Below, piece after piece: positions 45,993 to 57,024 of a stretch of DNA of 64,000 nucleotides. Below the pieces are notes generated by a model, which was not told the origin of the DNA, made no database searches, and was given only the letters and a program-made list of their open reading frames with translations. Numbering within the stretch: position 1 is the stretch's first letter; each line of letters starts with the position of its first letter. Both the position numbers and the translations under genes were made by a program. Origin of the DNA: Lycorma delicatula (lineage: Eukaryota; Arthropoda; Insecta; Hemiptera; Fulgoridae); assembly GCF_047948215.1 (NCBI RefSeq), contig NC_134456.1, positions 82,848,515 to 82,912,514 on the forward strand, written 5' to 3'.

Positions 45993-46876
45993 TTTTATTT
46001 TAAAAAAACAAAAATTATAATATATTTATATTAAAATTGTTTATAATCAAACTACTTTTAGTTTCAAGATACCTTTCGTAAATTAACGGTTAAATTAAAC
46101 AATATTATTTATTGATTTATTTCTCATGCATTGATTCTTCCTTTGTTTTCGACAAAATTATGTAATCGTTAGACTAAAATTAAGTAATGTATGTTGGTAT
46201 TAAAAACTGAAAAATATTATTTACAAGATGTTTCTGTATTTCTTTTAATGTTTGCTCTTTTAGAAATGCTTGTTTAACTATCACTGACTTTTTGGACACT
46301 TCAGGAAAAAAATTTTGTATAAGATAAATGTGTATTAAACATCAATCTGTTTGTTGGTGATTATAATCTTTTATTTTCCAACAAAGAAACACACGTATAT
46401 TGTGTACAAAGAAAGATGGTGGCTAGATATAGAACTGTATAGCTCATTGAAGTGATTTTGTAAACATTTTTATACGTGGCTTGTTTTAACGACATTATTC
46501 TTTACTGAATTTATAAATCAAATAAATAATTTATAATTCTAAATTCATTTGAAATCTTAATCTTTCGTTTTACAATATATGTTTGTCGGCATAATGAACA
46601 CAATCTTTTATTTAACTTAATTGTAAAGAAGCACGCATTAATTCGTTTTATTACTGAAATAATGACTAATTAGCTTTGTATTATTAATGAGCATATGGAT
46701 GGAGTATAATTTCAACTTATGTAATTATATAATAGTGTTAATAAGTTAATTGTGTGTTTATTTACGTTTTCTTTTATGGAATTTATTCAGTAAAATTCTG
46801 ATGCGTTATTGTTATCTGTACTGTTGTAATAGTTTATTTACAAATTTTTGATTTGCTTTGAATATATATACTGAAT
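45993..46876. other. AT-rich DNA, nothing recognised
   Basis: No signature detected. Confidence 0.45.
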
Positions 46877-47034
46877 TTTTTTAGCCTCCGGGATCACCAT
46901 TAGGTATCGCTTTAGAAGATGAGATAAAATGGCGATTGTGTAGCGTGTGAAAAATGTACTGCATTACCGGGATGCGAACCCGGGACCTCATGATGAAAGG
47001 TCGAGACGCTACCACTCGCGCCATGGAAGCCGGC
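46877..47034 (-). mobile_element. SINE-2: different tRNA-like head with a SINE-1-like tail
   Basis: On the minus strand the head reads ATGGCGCGAGTGGTAGCG (A box) and, about 30 bases on, GGTCCCGGGTTCGCATCC (B box; T stem CCGGG/CCCGG intact). The acceptor ends do not pair, so it is not a functional tRNA. The tail TGGTGATCCCGGAGGCTAAA, preceded by AAGCGATACC, is close to the SINE-1 tail (AAGTAATACC...GGTGGT/ATTCCCGGAGGCTAAA). The mariner begins 8 bases beyond its 5' end. Confidence 0.8.
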
Positions 47035-47042
47035 GATATATA

Positions 47043-48351
47043 CGAGGTCTGTAAATAAAGTAATGAAACTGGTTCAGAAAAACTTTTTATTTACAATTCA
47101 TTAGAAATTGGTAGAGTACACAAGAATTCTATCATTTTCGAAATAGTTCCCTTGGGAAGCCACGCAACGCTAACGGTTTTCCCACTCTTCATAACAGTGT
47201 TAGAACTTAGAAACCGGAATGCCCTTCAGATGATCGGTTACATTTTTTAAAATTTTTTCTACTGTTCCAATATGATGTCCTTTGAGGGATTTTTTTAAAG
47301 TCAGGAACAGTAAAAAGTTGCAGGAACTGAAATCAAATGAATGAACGAGATTCGGGAACTTCAGGAATGTTTTTCTTTCCAAAAAACGTATTATCTGAGA
47401 CTACAGTGTAAGGTCATGGTGCAGCATCCAGTCGTCTTTGATGGCTGGTCTTATGCGGGACCTCTTTTCCGTGGTCTCAAGAATTTCTCGGTAAACAAAT
47501 TGATTTACAATCTGCCCTGTAGGAAAAAACTCCTTTTGGACAATGCCATTACTATCGAAGAAACAAATTAGCATGGTTTTGATTTTTGATTTGCTTATTT
47601 TTGCTGTTTTGGGACGTGGTGAGTTTGAAGTGTACCACTCTTTGTTCTGGCATTTTGTTTCTAGGTCCTACTGAAATATCCAACATTCATCCCCAGTAAT
47701 AACATTTTTTAGAAAATCAGGATCAGCTTCAATTCGCCCTAGAAGTCCACGGCATACTTCCACCCTGTTGTCTTTCTGTTCAACAGTAAGGTTTTTTGGG
47801 ACCAATTTTTCACAAACTTTTTTCATGTCCAATTCGTTTATCAAAATTTGATAGACTGTGGTACGGTTCAAATTCAATTGTTCTGCAATAATTCTGACAG
47901 TTTATTGCCGGTCGTACCGTATCAAGTCTCTGATTCGCTCAACATTATCGTCACTTTTTGACGTTAACGGTCTTCCACAGCATGAATCGTCTGCAACTGA
48001 TTCTCGGCCATCTGAAAATGCTTTAAACCTCCTAAAAACTTGGGCTCGTGACAGAGCGTCATCTCCATACGCTCTTTTCAATTTTTAAAAAGTTTCAGTA
48101 GCATTCTCATCGAGTTTAATACAAAACTTATTGCACGCCGTTGATCATAATTAGTATCACTTATTTTTTTAACGTAAAACAAAAACTCGTTTCACGAAAA
48201 GTTTGTTTACGTCTCACGTGGCAACAATAAACTAAAAATATTAATATCTAATATAAGTCAGCTTTTCATATAACCATAAGTTTACTTTACAGTGTTGCCA
48301 CTTTGGCTGCCAAAAAAAAAACTAGTCTCATTACATTATTTACAGACCTCA
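47043..48351 (-). mobile_element. Mariner element, complete ends and TA target duplication
   Basis: Left end CGAGGTCTGTAAATAAAGTA. Right end reverse-complemented: TGAGGTCTGTAAATAATGTA. The TIRs share about 26 of 28 positions and are bordered by TA at 47041-47042 and 48352-48353. The total length of 1,309 bases is normal for mariner. The transposase occupies the minus strand. It appears to be an old insertion with all structural parts retained but the protein inactivated. Confidence 0.95.
47101..48175 (-). pseudogene. Mariner transposase pseudogene, one frame with six stops
   Basis: A single reading frame covers almost the whole protein. The N-terminal helix-turn-helix region has AYGDDALSRAQVF and the SDGRESVADD-type linker, then NLNRTTVYQILINELDMKKV, LVPKNLTVEQKDNRVEVC, the first catalytic aspartate in ITGDECWIFQ, SPRPKTAKISKSKIKTMLIC, and the second in LHHDLTL. 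The C-terminal EWENR(stop)RCVASQGNYFE ends at TAA (47101-47103). At least six in-frame stops occur, plus one apparent frameshift near the N-terminus (about 48145). No ATG survives at the start. Such uniform decay indicates neutral point mutation. Confidence 0.95.
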
Positions 48352-48480
48352 TAGAGTATCTTATTTAAAAGTAATGTTTTAGTCTTTTAACATTTAATTA
48401 ATTATTATAATTAATATTTTACGTCATAAAGTCTTGGCAATAATTTGTTTTTCGATGTTTTAGATTTGTGTGCCTTTCTG

Positions 48481-48481
<1 letters not shown>

Positions 48482-48538
<57 letters not shown>
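48482..48538. repeat. TA microsatellite
   Basis: About 28 TA units. Confidence 0.95.
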
Positions 48539-48542
<4 letters not shown>

Positions 48543-49219
48543 TATTACATCTCTTTAATTCAACGCATTAACGCTGTATACAGCAACTAGTCGCCAATGA
48601 ATTCAAGCTGGTATTAGTTTTTTAAATTAAGAAAAAAGCTTATTTACATTCGGTTATATTTGCATACCTTTAGTAAATTGGATCACATCCAGTTTACTGA
48701 CGAGTCCTCAGCGAAATTCCTCAAAGTTACAAACTAGTATAGTAAAAGGTTTTATGCCAAGCACGTACGAATAGCCATTATAAATGACACTTTAATACAA
48801 CTAGAACAATAGAAAGCAAAATTAGACATAAGTAGAAGTAAAAAAAAGAAGATTAACCAGTGCAAAAAAGTATATGTAACAAATTTGAAATTTAGAGTCC
48901 AAATTAAATAGATAATGCAGAATACTCAGACACAAAATGATACTATAAGAGAACTATATCAGATATTTGGTTTAGTTTATCAATTTTATTTTAAATTATG
49001 TTATTTTTTTAACCAACTTTCTATATAAAAAGAATAAGAACTTACTTGGACCAGTTTTTCCCTCTTGTGGCCTGGTCCTGTAATTTTTTTTGCAAATAAT
49101 TTAAATTAATGATTTTTAAATGAAAAATTAAATTATCTATGAAGAGGATATTTTAATTACTACTCTGTTTTGTCGTGATTATCTGGAAATTCTCGGTTAC
49201 TCAGTAGTTTATTAGTTAT

Positions 49220-49222
<3 letters not shown>

Positions 49223-49261
<39 letters not shown>
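49223..49261. repeat. TA microsatellite
   Basis: About 19 TA units. Confidence 0.95.
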
Positions 49262-49263
<2 letters not shown>

Positions 49264-49754
49264 CTTTTTTCATTAATTTGTTTTTATTTGAATATTCAAT
49301 GTATTTTCACGTGAAAATTTAAGAGCCTTAGGTCTCGTTCGGTAGTTAAATCAGTTTATGTACGTAGTGTCTATTCATTACCTTTTACCCATTTGACATG
49401 TTTTCTCGCCATTTTAATTCTTACATTTTGTTAAGGAAGTGTATTTATAGGTTATTCATATAGTAAAAAATATTAAATAAGGTAAAAGAGCTGCCTAAAA
49501 AATTAAACATATAAATAAAAAAATAATACGTTTCCAATTCTTTAAATTTCAAATTTTTTAAGGCAGTACCAAATTAAAAACAATAATAAGCTGACCCAAA
49601 ATTTCGCTACTATTTAAATTAAAAAAAATATAATTTTTTAGGGTGGTTTTTAATTACTTTTATTATTAATTTTTTTTTTGTTAACTTATTCATTTATATT
49701 AACTATACAAAATATGTTTGGATCTTTCAATCATTCAGTTTATATTGTAATTTT

Positions 49755-49889
49755 AGGTAGATTTCATGAGAAAGCTACCTATTGCAATGGATACCATGAT
49801 TCGATTTCCGGAAAATTTGGATTTGGATATATCTTTGCGTTTCACATCTACCAGACCGAAACCACCATCATTTCCAAAGTTTATATATA

Positions 49890-49934
<45 letters not shown>

Positions 49935-50512
49935 CACTTTCTTGTGGACACGATAAGTGTCGTAATTTTCCGTCAATCACTTTCAAATTTGTACATTTAA
50001 CGACCCAAAATCTCGGTCGAGTTCGTTAATGAGGGGCGAAAATGGGGATTTTTCGAGAAAAAAAATCGCAATAACTCTCCTATTAAGTTTAAAGTTCCTA
50101 CTATTCTTTGGATAAGACCCTCTTATCTAAGTAAGGTTTTTTGATATCACCAACCATTGGCCAAGGGGGTGGAAAAAATGGGGTTTCGAAAACAAAAAAA
50201 AATAATCATATCTCTCTTAATAGCACAGTATCTAATCGGTTTAAAGTGGTCATTATCCTCTAAACATTGCCTAAAACATTTGTTTAAAACAATTCTTGAT
50301 ATGACCAACCCTTACGGCAAGGGATGATCAAAATGTTGCTGGAATTGTCAGAAGATGGGGCTTGTCGTATGCTAAACTTTTTTTCATATCCAGCCATTGT
50401 CGTATTGATTAAATTTGAAGTTTTTCTTAATTCTGAGGTGGAAGTCTTTTTTATCTTGTACTTAGCACCGGTGAAATCTATCTCCGCCTTCCAGCGTGCC
50501 GAAAAGGATTTT
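49755..50512 (+). repeat. Rep-C copy 3, with an internal TA run
   Basis: Starts AGGTAGATTTCATGAGAAAG. The end region reads GGTGAAATCTATCTCCGCCT, then a TCCAGCGTGCCGAAAAGGAT word that matches the Rep-C end at 25616-25660. Inside is a TA expansion (49893-49932) at the spot where copy 1 has only a short TATATATA. Confidence 0.82.
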
Positions 50513-51211
50513 TTTTTTTTGCTTATTTTTAAAATTATTATACATGTTCAGGTTTAGCTTTTTAATTATAATAATGTAACTTTGTATTTAAATTCATTTA
50601 ATCAAATAAACTGGTTTTAATTTTTATTTAAATTTAAATATTTTTTTATTTGATCTTATTACAAAGAGCTATATAATGTGTAATAAATTATTTATTAAGA
50701 AGGAGTATTAGCCTAAATAAATAAAACATTATTTTGCTTCATTCTTTTTTCTTTTAAATTTATTTTAATATTCTAATTTTATTTTTTAACAAATTATATT
50801 GACAAATTAAAAAAAAAATCTATTAAGTGATGTTAATTATAGTAATTATTTACTATTTAAATTAATATTAGCCTTCAACACACCAACGACATGTCAATGC
50901 TACTTTCACCCCTTCGGGGCTTGGGCCAACTTTGCTCTAATACATTTAAGCATTTACTCATAAAACACTTCCAAACAAAATCTATGGCAGCTATTCGCAC
51001 ATTTTCGCGCCTCCGTACAACTCTGATTTAAATAAAACCAAACTTAATAACCTTTTTCTCGACATTAAATCATATCCTCAAATCCGAAAAATACTTTGCC
51101 CTGAATGATACCCTCTTACCTTATAAACAATTACCCCCAAAAACTGACTACATCTCTGACATGTCAACTCTAACGATAAACTCAGGACTTTTACTATAAT
51201 GTAAATGATAT
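50513..51211. other. AT-rich DNA; less AT-rich at 50870-51195
   Basis: The 50870-51195 segment has several C runs and partial open frames but no recognisable protein on either strand. Confidence 0.4.
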
Positions 51212-51468
51212 ATTTACCTGGTGATCGCGTCTTCCCAAATCAGCTGAATTGGAAGTCGACAGTTCCAGCGTTGAAGTACTGCCTTTACTTAGTTACTTAG
51301 ATTTGAAAACTAGATCGCAGATACCGGTGTTCTTTGGCGGTTGAGTTTCAGTTAACCACACATTTCAGAAATGGTCGACCTGAGATTGTACAAGACTACA
51401 CTTCATTTACACTCATACATATCATCTTCTGAAGTAATAGCTGACGGTGATTCCCGGAGATTTAACAG
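51212..51468 (+). mobile_element. SINE-1, nearly full length
   Basis: The head starts at GGTGATCGCGTCTTCCC and keeps AAATCAGCTGAATTGGAAGT and a mutated B box. The body has AACCACACATTTCAG and GGTCGACCTGAGATTGTACA, and the tail ATTCCCGGAGATTTAACAGT. No clear target duplication was found. Confidence 0.88.
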
Positions 51469-52841
51469 TCAAAAAAAGAAATCATTTCTTCCTACCGGCC
51501 CGATTTTATTTATATGTAATACGTATCACATTTTCAGAAATAATACAATTCTTATGATTATTCGTTGTTTTAATAAATGAAATCGGGCCGGTAAGAGTTT
51601 TGTAACAAATTTTAATTTTTTTCGTATTATATGGAACGCTTAAACATTGTTTATTATCTATTATTGTATATCAGTTGTCTATTACATATATTTAACATAT
51701 CTGTTTTTAAAGAAAATTCTAAATTAACAACAGATTTTGATTATAGAAATGTAATATCTTAGGTTTTTTGATATCAATATCGTTTTGTTAGAAACAGTTT
51801 TATTTATATACAGAAATTTTTTTTTAGCGGAAGAAATTATATCTGCGAGACTCTTACCTATTTAGGTTTACAATTTCATTGTATTTTTATTTATTTATAA
51901 TTAGGCCTACGAATTAAACAGGTGATTATAGAAAGCGATATAATGTATCATTGGCAATGTATTTTATAATGGCGGATGAAATCCAGTTCAATAAAATTTT
52001 GTTTGTCCGATGGATGGGCTTGATAAATAATAGTCAAGCGTTGATGACTTCGGTTGATATTTATCATTGAGTTTAATGATTAGTGAAGCCAATGTAACGT
52101 TTCTCCCTTGGATGTTGGAACTAACCGCAGAGTCGCGGTCAGTCGCTTCCTGTAGTTAATGCACTGGTTTATTTCTTGTCGACCATTTACTAAATATCGT
52201 CTTAGGTAACTTTGTCTGTTGTTTATGTTGTTGTTAAGCAGCTAATGTAACGGTATCAAAACATTGAAATCAACGGTATTTATTTACTTGAATTTAAAGT
52301 AAACTTATTTTTAACACTAATAAAAAAAGTTACGTGTCATTGTAATTAAAATTTTTGTCTGCTACTTAATGTATTGATTGTGTTTAAATATTTCTTTGTT
52401 TATTTAAAATTTAATTAACGAAATGAGAATTTCATTCCTAATTTAGAAATATCAAGGTGACTTGATATTATTGAATTTTGAATTATTTAGTTGTCATCAG
52501 AAAATCGTAAACAAAAATTAATGATATTTTAATACCTAAATTATACAATTATCCCATACACTGGTATTCTCTATCTCAACATTAATGATTTTATCTTTTT
52601 CAGTTTTCTTTAATCCAAAATGAGTTAGTTATTTAATGAAAAGTTATTTACTAATGAAATAATGATTTTCTAATCCTTCTATGATTGTTATTCCTGTTAA
52701 ATATGTAAGTTTCTTATAAAGAATGTATCCCATAGAATTCGTTAATCTTTACTACTCTTTATATCATAACTCCAAAAAGGCCTATCCCGACTGTCCTGTA
52801 ATTTTTTACCCAATACTATCTTTTTTTCTTTTTTTTGTTTT
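51469..52841. other. AT-rich DNA, nothing recognised
   Basis: The words TACCGGCCCGATTTTATT (51493) and AAATCGGGCCGGTAAGA (51579) form a spaced inverted repeat of about 15 bases. Nothing else was recognised. Confidence 0.45.
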
Positions 52842-53256
52842 CAGTCATTTGTCTGGTTTGATGCAGCTCTCCAAGATTCCTTATCTCTTCCCAGTCGTTT
52901 CATTTTGGTATACTGCCTACATCCTACATCCCTAACAAATTTTTTTTTAATATTCCAAATGTTGCCTGCCTGCACAATTTTTTCCCATCTACCTGTCCCT
53001 CCAATATTAATGCGACTATTCCAGGATGCCTTAATAGCCTATAAGTCTTTCTCTTCTTTTAAGTATATTGGAAATGCTTTGGACGATTTGCCGCAAAGCC
53101 TCTTCATTTGTCACTTTATCCGTTCACCTGAATTTTAACATTCTCCTGTAGCACAACATTTCAAAAGGTTCTAATCTTTTCTTCGCAGGTATTCCGACAG
53201 TCCGAGTTTCACTTCCAACATATCGCTACGCTCCAAATATATACTTTCAAAAATGT
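52842..53256 (-). pseudogene. RTE-like LINE 3' end, minus-strand copy
   Basis: Matches the 3' part of the LINE at 18621-19810: CAGTCATTTGTCTGGTTTGA, TTGCCTGCCTGCACAATTTT and ATTCCAGGATGCCTTAAT on the plus strand. The T-rich start at 52821-52841 corresponds to its A-tail. It lies head to head with the plus-strand copy at 53304. Heavily mutated. Confidence 0.88.
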
Positions 53257-53303
53257 TTTGAAAGTATAAATTAATTACGTTTAAATAAATTTAAACAGAA
53301 TTT

Positions 53304-53857
53304 TAAAGATGAACGAAGCAGGAGCGATATAAAATGCCTGATAGCACAGGCGAAACGAGCCTTCAATCAGAAATATAATTTGTTTACATCTACAATTAAT
53401 TTAAACGTAAGGAAAACATTTTTGAAAGAACATGTTTGGAGCGTAGCTTTATATGGAAATGAAACTTGGACGATCGGAGTACCTGAGAAGAAAAACTTAG
53501 AAGCTTTTGAAATGCGGTGCTATAGGAGAATGTTAAAAATCAGATGGGTGGATAAAATAACAAATGAAGAGGTGTTGCGGCAAATCGATGAAGAAAAAGC
53601 ATTTGGAAAAATATAGTTAAAAGAAGAGATAGACTTATACACCACATATTAAGGCATCCTGGAATAGTCGCTTTGATATTGGAGGGACAGGTTGAAGGAA
53701 AATATCATACAGGCAGGCAACGTTTGGAATATGTAAAACAAATTGTTAGGGATGTAGGATACAGTGGGTATAACGAAATGAAACGACTAGTACTAGATAG
53801 GGAATCTTGTAGAGCTGCATCAAACCAGTCAAAGACCGAAGACAAAAAAAAGGTCAT
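53304..53857 (+). pseudogene. RTE-like LINE 3' end, plus-strand copy
   Basis: Open segments encode NLNVRKTFLKEHVWSVALYG, ETWTIGVPEKKNLEAFEMRC and MLKIRWVDKITNEEVLRQID. After a shift comes a C-terminus starting MILEGQVEGKYHTGRQRLEY and ending near SCRAASNQSKTEDKK. It is the best-preserved C-terminus of this LINE in the window, though it lacks the catalytic core and carries a frameshift near 53610. It ends with an A run. Bases 53408-53843 mirror the minus copy at 52842-53256. Confidence 0.9.
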
Positions 53858-54375
53858 TAATAATAATTAAACATAGTAGATATTTATTGCTATATGAACG
53901 TATAAAAAACTAATTTGCATGAGATTTAGAAGGTTACATAATATTAAAAAATTAAACTTGGAATTAATAGTCAAAAATTAAACTTGTTTTAATTGTGATT
54001 TTATTTTTTTTACATCATTTACATTTTTATTACGATGTTAACAAGAGTAATAATTTAATTCACTGTACAATTAATACAATTATACAGGTAATTTTGAATA
54101 AAAAATATCATGTTTTATTTCCCAGCTTCATTGATACATTTACTGTACGAAATTATCTTGAAGAGAGCAGAGCTTTCATATAATTTATAATCTTTTTTTT
54201 TTAATTTAACATACTGTACATATATCTTAATCCATTTTATATCAAAAAAAGCACATAACCTTGCAAACATTTCCGCTCGTTATCCTGATGAATAAAAAAA
54301 ATATATTTTCAGTAAAATCATTGAATGACAATCTTTTTTTTACTATATAGATACTGATTTTTCTTGCATTTTTAG
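53858..54375. other. AT-rich DNA, nothing recognised
   Basis: No signature detected. Confidence 0.45.
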
Positions 54376-54615
54376 CTAATCATCATCATCATCATCACTA
54401 TCACCTTTTCCATTTAACCATTTGCTAATAGGTCGCGATGAAGGACATTAATATACACTAAATGCTCTTTCTTTTTATGATTCCTCCTCCACCACTTTGT
54501 ATCTGATCATTCTCTTTTTCAGTTGCCTTTGTACAAGTTAACCATTTCTTTCATGGTCTTCCTTCTGATTCTCTTCCAATTTTATCTAAATAAAAACGTG
54601 GTTGTAAAATTAATT
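54376..54615 (-). pseudogene. LINE 3' end with a trinucleotide tail
   Basis: The minus strand encodes IGRESEGRP(stop)KKWLT, like the Arg-rich GRPRKxW stretch near the end of many RTE-type reverse transcriptases. It then reads VLHRDLLANG in another frame and finishes in (TGA/GAT)n, seen on the plus strand as ATCATCATCATCATCATCAC at 54380. Microsatellite-type 3' tails are known in RTE-clade LINEs. This is a separate lineage from the A-tailed copies at 18.6 and 53 kb. Confidence 0.5.
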
Positions 54616-55349
54616 ATCTAAGTAATTTTGTTAATTTTTTAATTCTTAAAATTGTTATCAAACTAGTTGTTTCTACTTGTTTCTTTGACTTAATGGAGAA
54701 GTAGACCTCAATTACAATGATTTTTTATACATAGCATAATAGTAGTGACAAATATTTTTAATATTTTTTAGCTGTTGTACTTGAAAAAACTAGGATTATT
54801 TAATATTAAATATTTTTTATATAAGAATTATACTTTGTAAAAAAAAACAAATAAATAAAAAACACCAACTTGTTTTAATGTAATAAATAATTTAATGATA
54901 ATTTAGCAACGTAATCTATCAAATGACATCTAAAAAAAAACCTGCTATTTAAATTTATAGTGTTTTAAATCGACCGTAAAAAAACCGAAAAATCTAGTTT
55001 CGAAGTGACTTTTATTACAATCATGAAGTCTCGCGTGGTATTACCAAGTCATGATCAGAACCGCCACCGCCGGAGCGAAGCCACGCCACCGGTCACACGG
55101 GCTACCATACCCCGGCGGCGAGCCCCAAATCGAATCACAAACAACACCAATATAACCGTGGTACGATGACAGTGCGCCTATCTCCAACCATTGCAATGCC
55201 TAAGCCGGAACCCTAGCCACCCGGGATCCTACCACGATCGAGTACTTCAAATACTGACAGGCAGAAATATATTACTTGAAGAGAAAACATTTGAAAATAA
55301 GAATTAATAATCAAAATGTAATATGAATGATGATAGTTAAAAAAAAAAA
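54616..55349. other. AT-rich DNA with a GC-rich island at 55030-55265
   Basis: The island contains GCCACCGCCGGAGCGAAGCC and ACCGTGGTACGATGACAGTG. It has no counterpart elsewhere in the window and gives no recognisable protein. It may be a retroelement untranslated region. Confidence 0.4.
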
Positions 55350-56278
55350 AAAAAGCTGACAACGCAGTTGTAAAACGTTCCCGTCATACGGCTAAAGACG
55401 TGTTCCGGGAAAAGTCCTACAACTGTGGGTTGTTTCTGATGCACGGCCTACACAAAAAACTTAATTTAAAATATTTATCGTTTTATTTAAACATAATATT
55501 TTACCGTTTATTTAATTCAATGATTCTAACCGAAGCGCACACTCATACCGTATTTAATTCGCGCGGTTATGGTGGTACTAGCGGCGACAGTCGGCACTAA
55601 CTAGACTAATGTAATTTCACAACTTACACTGAACAGATTTCGCTTGTACGATCGGAAGACTGGTGATGCCGCAAGGCTTAACGCATCAAGCACGGAGTCG
55701 ACCGGCAATCGAATTTGAGACCCCGGCTAAACCGAGTTACATTTTACACTTTAGATATTATTCATTTATTTAATCCTAACGCTCATCTGTGACGTTACTA
55801 CATAACAGATGACTACAATAGCATTTTTTGGGGTGGGGGTGCTATTTTACTAAACCTTTTTTGTAAATAATGTTATTTTTTAATTGTTAACAAATGTGCC
55901 TAAGAAAAATATTACCTTAATCGGGTGAAATTTCGAGATGCTGAGATATTGCTCTACAACCTCACCCCTTGATCTTTTAAGTTGAAAATTTAATGGCATC
56001 AATGCCCCATATGTAGAAGTAATCTTCTGTTCAATTTGGTCCAAATCGGTCCAGTAATTCTAGAGATTTAAGGTGATTAAGAGGCCAACGCCGAACCCAC
56101 ACGTGCATTAACATCCGAAAAATTTCCATCCGGTTTTTTTGTTTGTTTTTTGAGTTCTTTAAGTTGCAGAACGTGAAGATCCGGTGAAAACCGCATATTC
56201 CCAAATTGAACCGATTACAATAATTTCCCTTGTAGAGTAATAGCTCTGTTATAAAGCTATCTAGACGGGAAAGTAAAA
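55350..56278 (+). repeat. Rep-A copy 3
   Basis: Full-length relative of the copy at 12571. It starts after an A run with AAAGCTGACAACGCAGTTGT. The core is GGTGGTACTAGCGGCGACAG, with TTTTTTGGGGTGGGGGTGCT in the middle, and the end is TCTAGACGGGAAAGTAAAA. It contains about 60 bases (55378-55437) absent from copy 2. Confidence 0.82.
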
Positions 56279-56523
56279 TTAAATATCAAAATAGGTGAAA
56301 ATAATTTACCAAAGGTTATAAAAATTTTGTTCATGTAGTAAAATTATAAGTTAGGATGAAATAAGGTAGAAATCGAAAACAAATTACTACCGACAACGAC
56401 AGTTTTATTCAGAAAAGAAGATTACTAGTATCTAATGTAGCGCTAAGAATTAGAAACATTTTCTTAAAATTTTTTATATAGAATGTAATATATTTCAGTA
56501 GCGAAAAATGGTCAATAAGAAAA

Positions 56524-56625
56524 CAATAGTGGCTTTTGAAATGTGGTGTTACAGGACGATGTTGAAATTAAATTGGTCAATAAAATACGAAATGAAGAGG
56601 TCTTAAGCCGAAAAGGGGAGAAAAC
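56524..56625 (+). pseudogene. RTE-like LINE scrap
   Basis: VAFEMWCYRTMLKLNW followed, after a one-base shift, by NKIRNEEVL is recognisable as the LEAFEMWCYRRMLKIRW...NEEVL region of the LINE at 10398. It is an older, more diverged copy. Confidence 0.75.
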
Positions 56626-56714
56626 GTTTTTTTACAGATTTTTGTAAAGATACGAATTAAATCAGTATATTATACGTCAAGAATTAGTTAATTAGCTATT
56701 GAGGGCTGTATAGA

Positions 56715-57010
56715 TTAACCCACCGGGTTGATCTAGTGGTTAACAGTTCCCAAATCAGCTGATTTGGAAGTCGAGAGTTCCAGCGTTCAAGTCTTAGTAA
56801 AGGCAGATACTTTTATACGGATTTGAATACTAGATCGTGGGGATACCGGTGCTCCTTGGTTGGTTTCAATTAAACACACATCTCAGGAATGTTCTAACTG
56901 AGGCTGTACAAGCAAGAGTATACTTCATTTTCACTCATACATATCATCCTCATTCATCCTCTGAAGTAATATCTGAACGGTAATTCCCGGAGGCTAAACA
57001 GGAAAAAAAT
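56715..57010 (+). mobile_element. SINE-1, full length, 14-bp target duplication
   Basis: Head CCCACCGGGTTGATCTAGTG (A box), AAATCAGCTGATTTGGAAGT, B box CGTTCAAGTCT. Body GGATTTGAATACTAGATCGT, AAACACACATCTCAGGAATG. Tail CCTCTGAAGTAATATCTGAA then ATTCCCGGAGGCTAAACAGG plus A7. The flanks are GAGGGCTGTATAGA (56701-56714) and GAGGATTGTATAGA (57011-57024), two differences in 14. This is the best reference copy of the family here. Confidence 0.93.
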
Positions 57011-57024
57011 GAGGATTGTATAGA

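Larger units (their letters stand above)
48354..49754. other. AT-rich DNA with two TA microsatellites
   Basis: Apart from the TA runs at 48482-48538 and 49223-49261, no coding or shared repeat was detected. Confidence 0.5.

Noticed and set aside
46960..47034. A functional tRNA gene on the minus strand
   Set aside because: The T arm is good, but the acceptor ends do not pair, the anticodon arm is irregular, and the sequence continues directly into a SINE tail. It is a SINE head.
52842..53857. Twin-primed LINE inversion
   Set aside because: In twin priming the inverted part is a different, adjacent segment. Here both arms contain the same 3' region.
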